The notes under the pieces are model-generated. The model did not search any database, was not told where the DNA came from, and saw only the letters and a list, made by a program, of their open reading frames with translations. A program made the translations under genes and the position numbers. Positions 27,535-36,188 of a DNA stretch of 64,000 nt are shown in pieces; the first letter of the stretch is position 1, and every line of letters starts with the position of its first letter. Source of the DNA: Acidobacteriota bacterium (lineage in GTDB: Bacteria > Acidobacteriota > Terriglobia > Terriglobales > Acidobacteriaceae). Location of the stretch: NCBI GenBank assembly GCA_003225175.1, contig QIBA01000031.1, positions 53,789 through 117,788 on the forward strand. The letters run 5' to 3'.

Positions 27535-27978
27535 ATGAAGCGTTCGATTCTGAGTTTTGTTGCGGGCTGCATCCTGGCCGCGGGAGCTTCCGTTCAAGAG
27601 AAGCCTAGTGAGCCGATTAAGTACCCCACTTCAGAACAGGACGCGACAGTCGCTGCAGCCAAGAACTATAAGGTGGAACTCGAGAATGACCTAGTTCGTG
27701 TAGTTCGTGTGACCTATGATCCTCACGAGAAATCGCCGTTCCACGAGCATCAGGGAAATGCCGTGGTAATCGTTGTTCTTAAGGGGGGCGGAAGGATGCA
27801 TCAGGTGAATGCTGATGGAACCACTCTTGAGGGCAAAACCGAACAGGCAGGAGCTGTCAGGTTTGTCCCCGCACGAAGCCCATTTAGGCATGCCAGTGAG
27901 AATGTAACTGACTATCCGCTCGAGACGATTCGAGTCGAGTTGAAAACGCCTCCTTGCGGTACGAAGTCGCAGCCGTAA
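27535..27978 (+). CDS. Small secreted cupin-domain protein
   Basis: 147 residues with a signal peptide (SILSFVAGCILAAGASVQ). A single cupin fold is indicated by DPHEKSPFHEHQGNAVVIVVLKGG, with two histidines spaced as HxH and a following glycine, and by the second motif GAVRFVPARSPFRHASEN. These histidines are the usual metal ligands of cupins. Enzyme or sensor function cannot be told apart. It has a good ribosome site (GAAGGAGA) and stands alone between divergent units. Confidence 0.82.
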   Translation: MKRSILSFVAGCILAAGASVQEKPSEPIKYPTSEQDATVAAAKNYKVELENDLVRVVRVTYDPHEKSPFHEHQGNAVVIVVLKGGGRMHQVNADGTTLEGKTEQAGAVRFVPARSPFRHASENVTDYPLETIRVELKTPPCGTKSQP

Positions 27979-28047
27979 TGGTGAGATTCCTCCAATCAGC
28001 GGGAGCTAATCCGTCGTCCGATTCGAGTTCCATGGCACATCCAGTGT

Positions 28048-28104
28048 TCTTAAACAAAAGTTAATCCTTGGTTCAGTTGGAAGTGCGAGGGCAACGCGTA
28101 TAAT
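28048..28104 (+). promoter_or_regulatory. Triple 11-bp repeat element and -10 for the ruined receptor unit
   Basis: Repeats 28048-28080 with cores CTTAA, GTTAA and GTTCA in perfect 11-bp register, 18 bp, then the consensus TATAAT (28099-28104). Probably still drives the family B gene at 29049, although its receptor is destroyed. Confidence 0.78.
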
Positions 28105-28187
28105 CCGCGCCGCGCCTCGGAATGAGTCTGCTGACTGCGCTCCACGCTCATTGGCGAAGCTAGACTGCCTCGCAGGAGAGGATCTAT

Positions 28188-28983
28188 ATGAACACACGGA
28201 CGATGCACATCGCATCGCGGTTGGGTCTGTTGATCATCCTGATTTGCGCATCATCATTGCATGCTCAGGTTTCGGGGGGAACCATTTTTGGAACTGTTAC
28301 GGATCCGTCGCAAGCTGCAGTTGTGCATGCGAGTGTGGAAATTCGCAATGCGAATACCAATCTGGTACATCACGTGGATACTAATGGATCGGGATTCTAC
28401 AGCGTTCCCAACCTGGTACCTGGACCATATGAGTTGAGGGTGACGTCCGCTGGATTCGCGGTGTCACTGCACAAAGGGCTGTCACTGACCGTGGGGGGGA
28501 GCCCTTGAGGTTAACGTCCAACTGCGTATCGGTTCCGACGTTCAAACGGTAGAGATTCGTGGTGAGCCAGCTGCTATTGACACAACAACTGCGACGCTCA
28601 GCGGAGTTGTCAATGAGAACACAGTTCACGAATTGCCGTTGAACGCGCGCGACTGGACGGCCTTAGCAACCTTAGAACCAGGCGTGGTGACAATCCGAAC
28701 GCAACCTGCGTTGACCATCACTAACAATCGACCCATAAGAGGATTAGGTACTCAGCTTACGGTTGGCGGGAATCGGCCTACGCAAAACAATTACCGCGTA
28801 GATGGCGTGAGTATCAACGATTACTCCAATGGGGCTCCGGGCAGTGTTTTGGGCGTCGACCTGGGCGTCGATGCCATTCAGGAATTCTCTGTTATCACAA
28901 GCAACGCCGAAGCTGATTATGGCAAAAGCTCCGGTGGAATCATCAATGCGGTGACGAAGTTCGCATTGAAGTTATTGTGGTAG
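28188..28983 (+). pseudogene. Oar-like TonB-dependent receptor, frameshifted and internally deleted
   Basis: Starts like the four intact receptors (signal peptide, VSGGTIFGTVTDPSQAAVV). At 28493-28499 a run of seven G shifts the frame (six would read LTVGGALEVNVQL). The second frame carries the plug (LPLNARDWTALATLEPGV, DLGVDAIQEFSVITSNA) up to GGIINAVTK and then runs directly into FALKLLW and a stop, which is the usual last strand of these receptors. Around 800 codons of barrel are therefore missing. Not functional as a transporter. Confidence 0.88.
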
Positions 28984-29048
28984 GAACGAAATAGCTGAGA
29001 TTCAACTGCCGGCCAAGTCCGGAAAATAGTGTAGGAGGATATTTCAAA

Positions 29049-29846
29049 ATGCTTCTGCGAGTCCGCTGCTTTGCAATGGTGGTTCTGTCGTGCGTACTAG
29101 TGTCATTAGCCCATGCTCAAGAGACTGCTGATACCGCGGAGCGAAACTCCGGTCCTCGGAATCTGGTCATTACATATCGATGCACTCCACCAAAGCGACC
29201 CTTGCTACGGAGCTACATGCTAAAACAAGGTGTCCAACGGTTCGAGAAATGGAAGCAAGACGGCGTCCTGGCGGATTACCGCATTCTGTTCAATCGCTAC
29301 AACGACGCTGAAACGTATGACATGATGGCGATCCTGAATTTCAGCAAATACTCCGATGTCGAAAGGTGGGCTGCAATTGAAGCCGAATTTCCTGGTGGTC
29401 TGACAGAGGAAGGGCTTGCGTTCATTACCCCGCTGAATACCTATTCCATGGACGTGATTTGGCACGGATCTTCTTCATCGGTTTCACCTCGAGGCCACAC
29501 GGTGTTTTTCCTTATTCCTTACGATTACTACCCGCACACGATCGAGGAATACATTAAATACACGAATGGATATGTCATTCCGCAGATCAAGGGTTGGGTG
29601 TCAAAGGGGGTGATCGCGAACTACGGTATCTATGTGAATCGATATCCGACTTCTCGGCCATGGAAGGTCCTTTTTGTCCTGGAATATAAGGATGCGGACT
29701 CCTTTGGTGCTCGTGAGCGCACAATGGCGGAAGTGCGTGCGGCATTGAAGTCGAATCCCGACTGGAAAGCACTCAGCGATACCAAATTGAACATGCGAGT
29801 TGAGAAGGAGACTGTGGTCGCAGACGAACTGCTTCTGCAGAAATGA
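29049..29846 (+). CDS. Family B secreted protein, tandem alpha/beta-barrel-like, function unknown
   Basis: 265 residues with signal peptide (cleavage near AHAQ) and a strong ribosome site (TAGGAGGATATTTC). Two halves resemble each other: NLVITYRCTPPKRPLLRSYM...VLADYRILFNRYNDAETYDMMAIL and YTNGYVIPQIKGWVSKGVIANYGIYVNRY...WKVLFVLEYKDADSFGARE. Paralogue of 25782 and 35301. It follows the ruined receptor in the same unit and looks intact, so it does not depend strictly on that receptor being present. Confidence 0.76.
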   Translation: MLLRVRCFAMVVLSCVLVSLAHAQETADTAERNSGPRNLVITYRCTPPKRPLLRSYMLKQGVQRFEKWKQDGVLADYRILFNRYNDAETYDMMAILNFSKYSDVERWAAIEAEFPGGLTEEGLAFITPLNTYSMDVIWHGSSSSVSPRGHTVFFLIPYDYYPHTIEEYIKYTNGYVIPQIKGWVSKGVIANYGIYVNRYPTSRPWKVLFVLEYKDADSFGARERTMAEVRAALKSNPDWKALSDTKLNMRVEKETVVADELLLQK

Positions 29847-29885
29847 ACCGACTGCTTGTGGATTTAGTCTAGTAGAACCATGCAT

Positions 29886-30722
29886 TCATGGTTCACCTCC
29901 AGGTCGATAACTCAAATCAGGACGAAAGCGGAGAAGCTCGCTGTACACATGAACAAATGTTTTTCGTACATTTGTCATAATGGAATCGCCTGCATCCTTG
30001 CCATAGACGTTTTCCATTACATCGTCCAGCGAAGTCCCTACAGGTCGAAAATCCGAGTAGGTCGTGCGATCTGTCGCTAATACGTACTGCGGGCCTTGGC
30101 CGCCATTCGTCATGAAATACCAACGGGAGTGACCACCTGCACTATTCGGAGACAGGAATGACTCACTCCCAAAATTTGTCTGCTTCAGCGCAGCATTCAT
30201 CTTCCTGATAGATTGCGAGAATTCTCTCGCACCTTCTGGTCGAACATCAAAGATGTTCAACTGCTCAAATTTAGGCGGAGTGCCTGGTTCGGTCGAAAGA
30301 CTAAGGTCTGTTCTCAGCACGTAAAACGTGCAAGACGATGATCTCAGAGCCGGTCCTACGCTCTGCTTAAAATTCAAATTTGCGGCAGCACTGAACGTGT
30401 CATGCGCATCAAAATCTTCCCATTTGTGCCCGAAACTACCGACGATATATTTGCCCGTATCTCTTCCCGTAAGGACTTCCCATGTGAGCCAGGTCCAACT
30501 TTCGTGGTTCGCTTTGAGCCATGCGACGTGCTTGGCCATCCCTTCTTCAAACTCACTCCTCCTGCTGCTTTCAGATACGTCAAGGAAGACCTGAGCCACA
30601 GCCACATCAGTCGCATTCGTGGCTTGCGCTTGTGCGCTACAGGTTGGGTGTTGCAAGCAGAACGCTATCGCGAATAGCAACGCAATGGTCTTACTCGCCG
30701 CGATGTCCTTATTCGTCACCAC
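29886..30722 (-). CDS. Family C secreted protein, alpha/beta-barrel-like, function unknown
   Basis: 278 residues from a GTG with GGAG upstream. Signal peptide (IALLFAIAFCLQHPTCSAQ). First half VAVAQVFLDVSESSRRSEFEEGMAKHVAWLKANHE...YIVGSFGHKWEDFDAHD, second half FEQLNIFDVRPEGAREFSQSIRKMNAAL...WYFMTNGGQGPQYVLATD. The fold suggestion (two ferredoxin-like units) is inference. It does not share the WWD or YVIPQ motifs of families A and B. It is the second gene behind the receptor at 30749, 26 bp after it, and so is probably its partner. Confidence 0.74.
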   Translation of the reverse strand: MVTNKDIAASKTIALLFAIAFCLQHPTCSAQAQATNATDVAVAQVFLDVSESSRRSEFEEGMAKHVAWLKANHESWTWLTWEVLTGRDTGKYIVGSFGHKWEDFDAHDTFSAAANLNFKQSVGPALRSSSCTFYVLRTDLSLSTEPGTPPKFEQLNIFDVRPEGAREFSQSIRKMNAALKQTNFGSESFLSPNSAGGHSRWYFMTNGGQGPQYVLATDRTTYSDFRPVGTSLDDVMENVYGKDAGDSIMTNVRKTFVHVYSELLRFRPDLSYRPGGEP

Positions 30723-30748
30723 GATCTAGTTCTCCTGGCCACCATCTG

Positions 30749-33700
30749 TTACCAAATCAGCTTTAATCCAAACTGTAACTGCCGAGAGGGCGTCGCTGTC
30801 TGGTCGATCTGACCAGCCGTGCTAATGGGACCACCGGAAGCATCGAAAAGAGAACTATTGTTGATTGGCGGCGCAAAATTGGAGCGATTCAATGCGTTGA
30901 AGACCTCAAAACGAAACTGAGCATTGAAGTGCTCGGAAATTTTCTTGATGACGTTGTTTTTCACCAACGACACATCAAAGTTCACCAAGCCAGGACCGAT
31001 GACAGAGTTTCGGTCGGCATTGCCAAGTCTTGTGATCGGATTGGGAGCTGCGAAGCAGGCAGTCTTAATGTAGTGAATCGGGTCGCCCGCATTCACAGGG
31101 TTGCCACTGCATCCGGCTCCGGTGATGCGATCAGGGAACGAGAAGGTGTCTTCACTCGCACTCAGCATTCCAAGGGGATCCCCGGAAATGAGAGGTGTAA
31201 ATGGAAGTCCTGAACTCGCCTGAAAGATACCCCCAAACTGCCAACCGCCTAGCGCCCACCGAGCAGCCCCGGGCAGCGACTCCAGCGTAGGTAGCTGCCA
31301 AATGTAGTTGAGAACGAAGTTATGCCGAATATCAAAATCAGAAAGTCCACGTCTGAGATGCGGATCAAAGAAATAAAGGCTTGAAATCGAGTTTGCAAAA
31401 GCATTGCCGGCCAACGTTGACGATCCGTCATCGATAGTCTTAGCCCAGGTGTACGCTCCTCCAAATTGCAAACCGTGGCTCATGCGCTTAGAAGCTCGTA
31501 CCTGTAGCGCGTTGTAGTGCGAGGAGACTTCCCAAAAAAGCCTGCTGACCTGTCCCACGTTTGGATTGATTCTGGTACCGCTGCCGACTGGAGTCGGCCA
31601 GACATAGCCCTGAGGCGTTTTTGCAATCGGTAGGACGATGTTGCTGTCGTCAGAACGAAACGGTTGGTGCACGCCATGCGAGCCTATGTAACCTACGAAC
31701 GCCGTAAGATCTTTCATGAGCTGGTGCTCAATGTTCAGGTTCCATTGCATGACGTAATTCCTTGGCGGATCTGGTTCAAGGTTCAGATAGCGGAGTTTGT
31801 TTGCTCCCAACAAACCAGCTGCTGCAGTGGGAAAAGTTCCTGGCGCGAGTCGGACGACTGATCCTGACTCAAAAAACGGAGCCGACAAGATCGACACTAG
31901 TTGAAACTCATATGTCAAGGGCAGCACGTCGTAGATTCCGAATGCTCCTCGAACTGCGGTCTTATCGTCGTGAAACGGTGCCCAGGAAAATCCGACTCTC
32001 GGTTCAACGTTTCGAAGTGTCGGGTTCGAAAAATATGGAGGCCCTAGAACCGGTTGTGTATCGGTGATCTGATGAAGACTTGTAAGCTTGTTACGAGTCT
32101 CTGTCGGTACAGTAGACATCTCGTAGCGTACCCCCAGATTCACGGTCAGATTTGAGAAGGAATGCATATCATCCTGAACATAGCCAGCGACAATGAGCTG
32201 TCGGAGATCGCGGGGAGTCACTAGGCCCGGAAGGGCAGCATTGAAGCTCGTGGGCTGATTTGTCAGAAAATTCTTGATACTGCCGAAGGCAAACTGTCCA
32301 TTTGGTTGTGATCTGCCAATCTGGTTAGCTTGAATTCTCTCTACGGAACCGCCGAATTTTAGGGAATGTATCCCCTTCGTCAAAAAGGCATCATCGTAGT
32401 ATTGGAACGAGTTGAAGTGGAAGTCATATTCACCTGCACTCCCTAAGCCACCCTGGTAAAGGGTAAGACCGGAGACGCTGAGTGCACCGACGTTTCTCCC
32501 CGGAAAGAAGCCCAATGACGTGTCTTTCGCAACTGGATTGATCGCAGCCAGGTTCTTCGGCGCGTAAGCAACTGATCGACTGAATCCGAAGCGCGCGGTG
32601 TTGATCAGGTTTGGCCGAAATGTGTGTGTCTCCTCTGTTGTGAAGAGTTGGCGTCGTGACAAAGTGCCCAAAAGCACTGTATGCAAGTTATCCGGAGCCT
32701 GTGTATCGCTGTCGTCGAACATATAGGTGGCATTTAGATTGTCAGACTCGGATAGTTTTTCGTCGAACCGCGTTGTAGCAAAGTTTTCCTTCGCGATTTG
32801 AGTGTTTACAACAAAAAAGTCCGCGCGGTCCCCGCGGAGAGTTCCGTTGGGAAGCGGATAAATTTTCAGAAAAGGAACTACATTGGGATCTACCGTCACT
32901 TGGCCACTAACGAGCTGGCCAGTTCGCGCGTTGGGGGATAGCACGACAGAACGCTGGCTCACCCCGAGAGTCTGGCGCAAGCCTTCGTAGTCACCGAACA
33001 TGAAGATCTTGTCTTTCTTGATTGGACCTCCCGCCGTGCCACCGAATTGATTCCGCTTGAAAGGTGGAATGAAAGGCAAGCCGTTCACTGGATTAAAGTC
33101 GAACGGATTGCGAGCATCGAGCGCACTGTTACGGATAAATTCGTAAGCAGAGCCATGAAAAGAATTGGTGCCGGATCTTGTGATCGCATTGATAATGCCT
33201 CCCGAGCTGCGTCCATAATCTGCGGAGGCATTGCTCGTTACTACCGAGAACTCCTGGATAGCGTCTACGCCCAGGTCTCCGCCTAGAACGCTCCCGGGTG
33301 CACCATTTCCATAGTCGTTAATACTGACGCCATTCATCCGATAGTTATTCTGTTGCGGTCGATTTCCTCCTATGGTCAGCTGCGTTCCCCACCCCCGGTT
33401 AACTCTTCCTGGGTTTGCGTTTAGCCCCACTGCGGTTCTTACGGTGGCAACTCCCGGCTCAAGACTTGCGAGAGCAGTCCAGTCACGCGCATTCAGCGGC
33501 AACTCCCTAACTGTGTTTTCATTCACGACAGCGTTGATCGTAGAATTCGTGGTCGAAACTTCAGGCGCCTCCGACGTAACCTGCACTTTTTCGGTCAGTG
33601 CTCCAACACGCAACTGCAGGTTAACACCTATTTCTGATCCAACATCAACGATCACATTGTCTTCGACCGTCGTGGCAAAACCAGTAGCAGATGCCGTGAC

Positions 33701-33946
33701 CTGGTATGTACCGGGAGTTAGATTCGGCACACGGTAGAGACCGCTTTGGTTTGTCGTAACTGTCGTCACGATTCCGGTTGCATTATTCCTGATTGTCACG
33801 TTTGCACTCGGAATGTTTGCACCTGAGGTGTCCCGCACCGTACCAACGATAGTGCCACCGGACACTTGAGCAGAACCGCGTTCCACGCTCAGTGGGCATA
33901 TAAAAAGAATCACAATTATTTGCACACTGAACTTCTTGAGGGTCAT
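30749..33946 (-). CDS. Oar-like TonB-dependent outer-membrane receptor
   Basis: About 1065 residues; ATG 33946 has GGAGGT at proper distance (a GTG directly before it is alternative). Signal peptide (IIVILFICPLSVERGSAQ), carboxypeptidase-regulatory-like domain (GGTIVGTVRDTSGANIPSA), plug (LPLNARDWTALASLEPGV, GRSSGGIINAITRSGTN), barrel with terminal LQFGLKLIW. Very similar to the receptor at 2165 and nearest in plug sequence to the ruined one at 28188. Transcribed with the family C gene from the element at 34036-34068. Confidence 0.93.
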   Translation of the reverse strand: MTLKKFSVQIIVILFICPLSVERGSAQVSGGTIVGTVRDTSGANIPSANVTIRNNATGIVTTVTTNQSGLYRVPNLTPGTYQVTASATGFATTVEDNVIVDVGSEIGVNLQLRVGALTEKVQVTSEAPEVSTTNSTINAVVNENTVRELPLNARDWTALASLEPGVATVRTAVGLNANPGRVNRGWGTQLTIGGNRPQQNNYRMNGVSINDYGNGAPGSVLGGDLGVDAIQEFSVVTSNASADYGRSSGGIINAITRSGTNSFHGSAYEFIRNSALDARNPFDFNPVNGLPFIPPFKRNQFGGTAGGPIKKDKIFMFGDYEGLRQTLGVSQRSVVLSPNARTGQLVSGQVTVDPNVVPFLKIYPLPNGTLRGDRADFFVVNTQIAKENFATTRFDEKLSESDNLNATYMFDDSDTQAPDNLHTVLLGTLSRRQLFTTEETHTFRPNLINTARFGFSRSVAYAPKNLAAINPVAKDTSLGFFPGRNVGALSVSGLTLYQGGLGSAGEYDFHFNSFQYYDDAFLTKGIHSLKFGGSVERIQANQIGRSQPNGQFAFGSIKNFLTNQPTSFNAALPGLVTPRDLRQLIVAGYVQDDMHSFSNLTVNLGVRYEMSTVPTETRNKLTSLHQITDTQPVLGPPYFSNPTLRNVEPRVGFSWAPFHDDKTAVRGAFGIYDVLPLTYEFQLVSILSAPFFESGSVVRLAPGTFPTAAAGLLGANKLRYLNLEPDPPRNYVMQWNLNIEHQLMKDLTAFVGYIGSHGVHQPFRSDDSNIVLPIAKTPQGYVWPTPVGSGTRINPNVGQVSRLFWEVSSHYNALQVRASKRMSHGLQFGGAYTWAKTIDDGSSTLAGNAFANSISSLYFFDPHLRRGLSDFDIRHNFVLNYIWQLPTLESLPGAARWALGGWQFGGIFQASSGLPFTPLISGDPLGMLSASEDTFSFPDRITGAGCSGNPVNAGDPIHYIKTACFAAPNPITRLGNADRNSVIGPGLVNFDVSLVKNNVIKKISEHFNAQFRFEVFNALNRSNFAPPINNSSLFDASGGPISTAGQIDQTATPSRQLQFGLKLIW

Positions 33947-34022
33947 CACGGACCTCCGAATCGATTTTGCTAAGGAGTCGCGCGTGGGTTTGCAGGTGAT
34001 GACGGCTCGCTAAGCGGAACCG

Positions 34023-34068
34023 AGAATATTCCGAAAAAAACGAAATAAATCATTAATTTAAATTAAGG
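34023..34068 (-). promoter_or_regulatory. Triple 11-bp repeat element and -10 for the receptor/family C unit
   Basis: Minus-strand repeats 34068-34036 with cores CTTAA, TTAAT and TTTCG in perfect register, 7 bp, then TATTCT (34028-34023). Expected start near 34016, about 70 nt before the receptor ATG. Confidence 0.78.
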
Positions 34069-34117
34069 AGCTCCGCACGACGGGCAGGATGTCCGCGTGT
34101 AAAGCGGTTTGCAGCGA

Positions 34118-34882
34118 TTACTTCGTGGCATAGCTGTTTGCGCGTGCCATGTAGTCTCGGTGGGAACCAGCCACAGCAATCGCCTGAAGCCCAGAGTTGA
34201 TCGCCTGATTTTCTTCGGGGGCGCGCTTCTCAACTCGGATGCGAAACGCGTTGTTGATCTTGTCGACCGCTTCAAGACTTGGTGCCACATACGCGAGATA
34301 CACCCAACCCGCATCCATCGTGTGGACCTCGCCTGTGTCGATTTCATAGGACGTGATCCATCCATCGTGAAGGAATTGCTCATACATCGGTTTTTGATAC
34401 TTGTCCCACCACTCCCTCCAATCGTCGCGTTTGCCCGGCTGAGTCAGAGTTGAATTGACATAGAAGATGCCATTCTTGCCGGAAGCCGAACGACTCCCCC
34501 GTAGCAGAATTCGGAAAAGAAAGTCATGTTGTTTAAGGGAGGAATTCCCGATCTCGCTCGTTGGCAAATTGGAGAGGGCATTCAATGCGCTGTCCAAGGA
34601 AGGCAGTGTCGGAATCTCGAACCAGTAACCGTGCGTCACGCCTTCGTCTTCCTTGACAATCGTTGTGTAAACTCCAAAATCAAAAATCGTTCCATCACGC
34701 ATCAGTCTCTCGAGCACAGGACGAACGTTCTTGTCGAGCTCTGACGTGTATGCGACCAGATGTTGCGGCGGAGTTTTCCATTCTGAAACAAAGCGATAAG
34801 TGCGCGGAGGTAGCGTCTGGGGATGCGCGGCACTGACAAGAAATAGACTTACAAAGATCGTTAAGACACATTTTTGCCTCAT
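34118..34882 (-). CDS. Family A secreted protein, tandem alpha/beta-barrel-like, function unknown
   Basis: About 254 residues from ATG 34882 (GGGGG upstream; GTG 34888 is alternative). Signal peptide (LTIFVSLFLVSAAHPQ). Halves: YRFVSEWKTPPQHLVAY...GVYTTIVKEDEGVTHGYWF and REWWDKYQKPMYEQFLHDG...GWVYLAYVAPSLEAVDKI, ending SHRDYMARANSYATK. Paralogue of 13778 and 26606. It is a single-gene unit with its own element (34966-34998), and it lies tail-on to the receptor element at 34036. Confidence 0.76.
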   Translation of the reverse strand: MRQKCVLTIFVSLFLVSAAHPQTLPPRTYRFVSEWKTPPQHLVAYTSELDKNVRPVLERLMRDGTIFDFGVYTTIVKEDEGVTHGYWFEIPTLPSLDSALNALSNLPTSEIGNSSLKQHDFLFRILLRGSRSASGKNGIFYVNSTLTQPGKRDDWREWWDKYQKPMYEQFLHDGWITSYEIDTGEVHTMDAGWVYLAYVAPSLEAVDKINNAFRIRVEKRAPEENQAINSGLQAIAVAGSHRDYMARANSYATK

Positions 34883-34951
34883 TAACACGACCCCCTTTAC
34901 AAACTCACCCTTCGGAGCGACAGCAGGCTGAGATCTCGCGCGTACCGCGAG

Positions 34952-34998
34952 AGAATAGTCCCCCCGGTAAATGAGAGCCTCATTAATTTTTTTTAAGC
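34952..34998 (-). promoter_or_regulatory. Triple 11-bp repeat element and -10 for the family A gene
   Basis: Minus-strand repeats 34998-34966 with cores CTTAA, TTAAT and CTCAT, 8 bp, then TATTCT (34957-34952). Expected start near 34945. Confidence 0.77.
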
Positions 34999-35165
34999 CA
35001 ACGATCCCATCGCTATTGCGGTGTAAATTCAGGACAGATGCTGTGTTGGCTGCCGTTGAGTTCAGAGGTTACTTCTGCTGCGTAAGGTCAGACGCGTGCC
35101 GGATCTCCGAGTGGCTTTGTCGGCGAAGGGCTATTGCTCAGCCATATGATCTGCAGCTGAGGTCA

Positions 35166-35212
35166 AAATAAACAGGAATTAACCTTGGATTTCTGCTGGG
35201 CAAGCTTATTCT
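35166..35212 (+). promoter_or_regulatory. Triple 11-bp repeat element and -10 for the family B/ABC/MFS operon
   Basis: Repeats 35166-35198 with cores ATAAA, TTAAC and TTTCT, 8 bp, then TATTCT (35207-35212). Repeats are weaker than in other copies, but spacing and -10 agree exactly with the divergent element at 34952-34998. The expected start near 35219 rules out a protein start at 35223 and supports the ATG at 35301. The 34999-35165 stretch between the two elements shows nothing else. Confidence 0.68.
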
Positions 35213-35300
35213 TTCCACCGCTGTGAGTTATCGAAGCTCACTCACTGGCCTGGCCGTGAACAGGGATGTACCGAGCAAACCAATTTTCGGAGCACCCTTA

Positions 35301-36119
35301 ATGATGGAAGCCCTCCACCTCCGCATGTCTTTTGACAAGCGATGCTGTTTCACATTTGCCCTGGTTATTTTTCTGTCGATCTCAGCCGTTACGCTTTCGG
35401 CTCAGGAACCTGCCCAAAGCGCAACCCGGTATCCGCAGTTCGTCATCTTCTACAGCTACCGTTCATCACCCGAGAATCGTCCCGCTTTACGGAAATACAT
35501 CGAGACGGATGGCGTGGCGCAGTTCGAGAAATGGAAGTCCGAAGGTGTCTTCAAGGATTACATGATTCTCTTTGCATCATACGTCCACATAAACTCTGTG
35601 CCTTGGGACATGTTGATTCGCATCGACTTCGATACCTATGGCGATACGGACAAATGGAGAGAAGTCGAGCGGGCAATGCCGGCAGGTTTGCCGCCAAAGA
35701 TTCTGGCTATCGGTCCTCCCGAAAATTTGAACGTTGGAGAGACGCTGGACGCATCCGGAATGAGCTCGCGAGGTGCAGCGAAAGCCGTCTATGACGTCTC
35801 GTATTACAAGTTCAAAGTTCCATTGGCTGCCGGTAAGGACTTCGTGCAGGGCTACGTTACGCCACAGCTCCAAGCTTTCGTGAAGGAGAGTGTCCTCGCT
35901 GGATACGGTCTATACCTCAACAAATATGAAGGAACTGATTGGAGCTATCTGATCCTGTCGGAGTACTCGGATACAAAAACGTTCGAGCTGCGCGTGTCAA
36001 ATAAATCAAAAATCCGCTCTCTCTTGGATCCGGCATGGAAGGCCTTAAACGACATCAAGACGGAACACATCCGCGACGAGCCCCACGGATTTATCGCAGA
36101 GCGCATCGTGCCCCGTTAA
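35301..36119 (+). CDS. Family B secreted protein, tandem alpha/beta-barrel-like, function unknown
   Basis: About 272 residues from ATG 35301, which has GGAG eight bases upstream. Signal peptide (CFTFALVIFLSISAVTLSAQ). Halves: QFVIFYSYRSSPENRPALRKYIETDGVAQFEKW...FKDYMILFASYV and FVQGYVTPQLQAFVKESVLAGYGLYLNKYEG...WSYLILSEYSDTKTFELR. Paralogue of 25782 and 29049, more distant. First gene of a unit with an ABC exporter and an MFS carrier, which places family B next to transport. Confidence 0.76.
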   Translation: MMEALHLRMSFDKRCCFTFALVIFLSISAVTLSAQEPAQSATRYPQFVIFYSYRSSPENRPALRKYIETDGVAQFEKWKSEGVFKDYMILFASYVHINSVPWDMLIRIDFDTYGDTDKWREVERAMPAGLPPKILAIGPPENLNVGETLDASGMSSRGAAKAVYDVSYYKFKVPLAAGKDFVQGYVTPQLQAFVKESVLAGYGLYLNKYEGTDWSYLILSEYSDTKTFELRVSNKSKIRSLLDPAWKALNDIKTEHIRDEPHGFIAERIVPR

Positions 36120-36188
36120 TGTTGATTGTAGGCACGGCAGCAGCAAGATCTGAGAAGCCCGCTGTGTGATCGATGAGTGGAAATTGAA

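Noticed and set aside
35223..35300. N-terminal extension of the family B gene from a GTG at 35223
   Set aside because: The proposed -10 at 35207-35212 would start the transcript at about this position, no ribosome site is present, and the signal peptide only makes sense from ATG 35301 or later.
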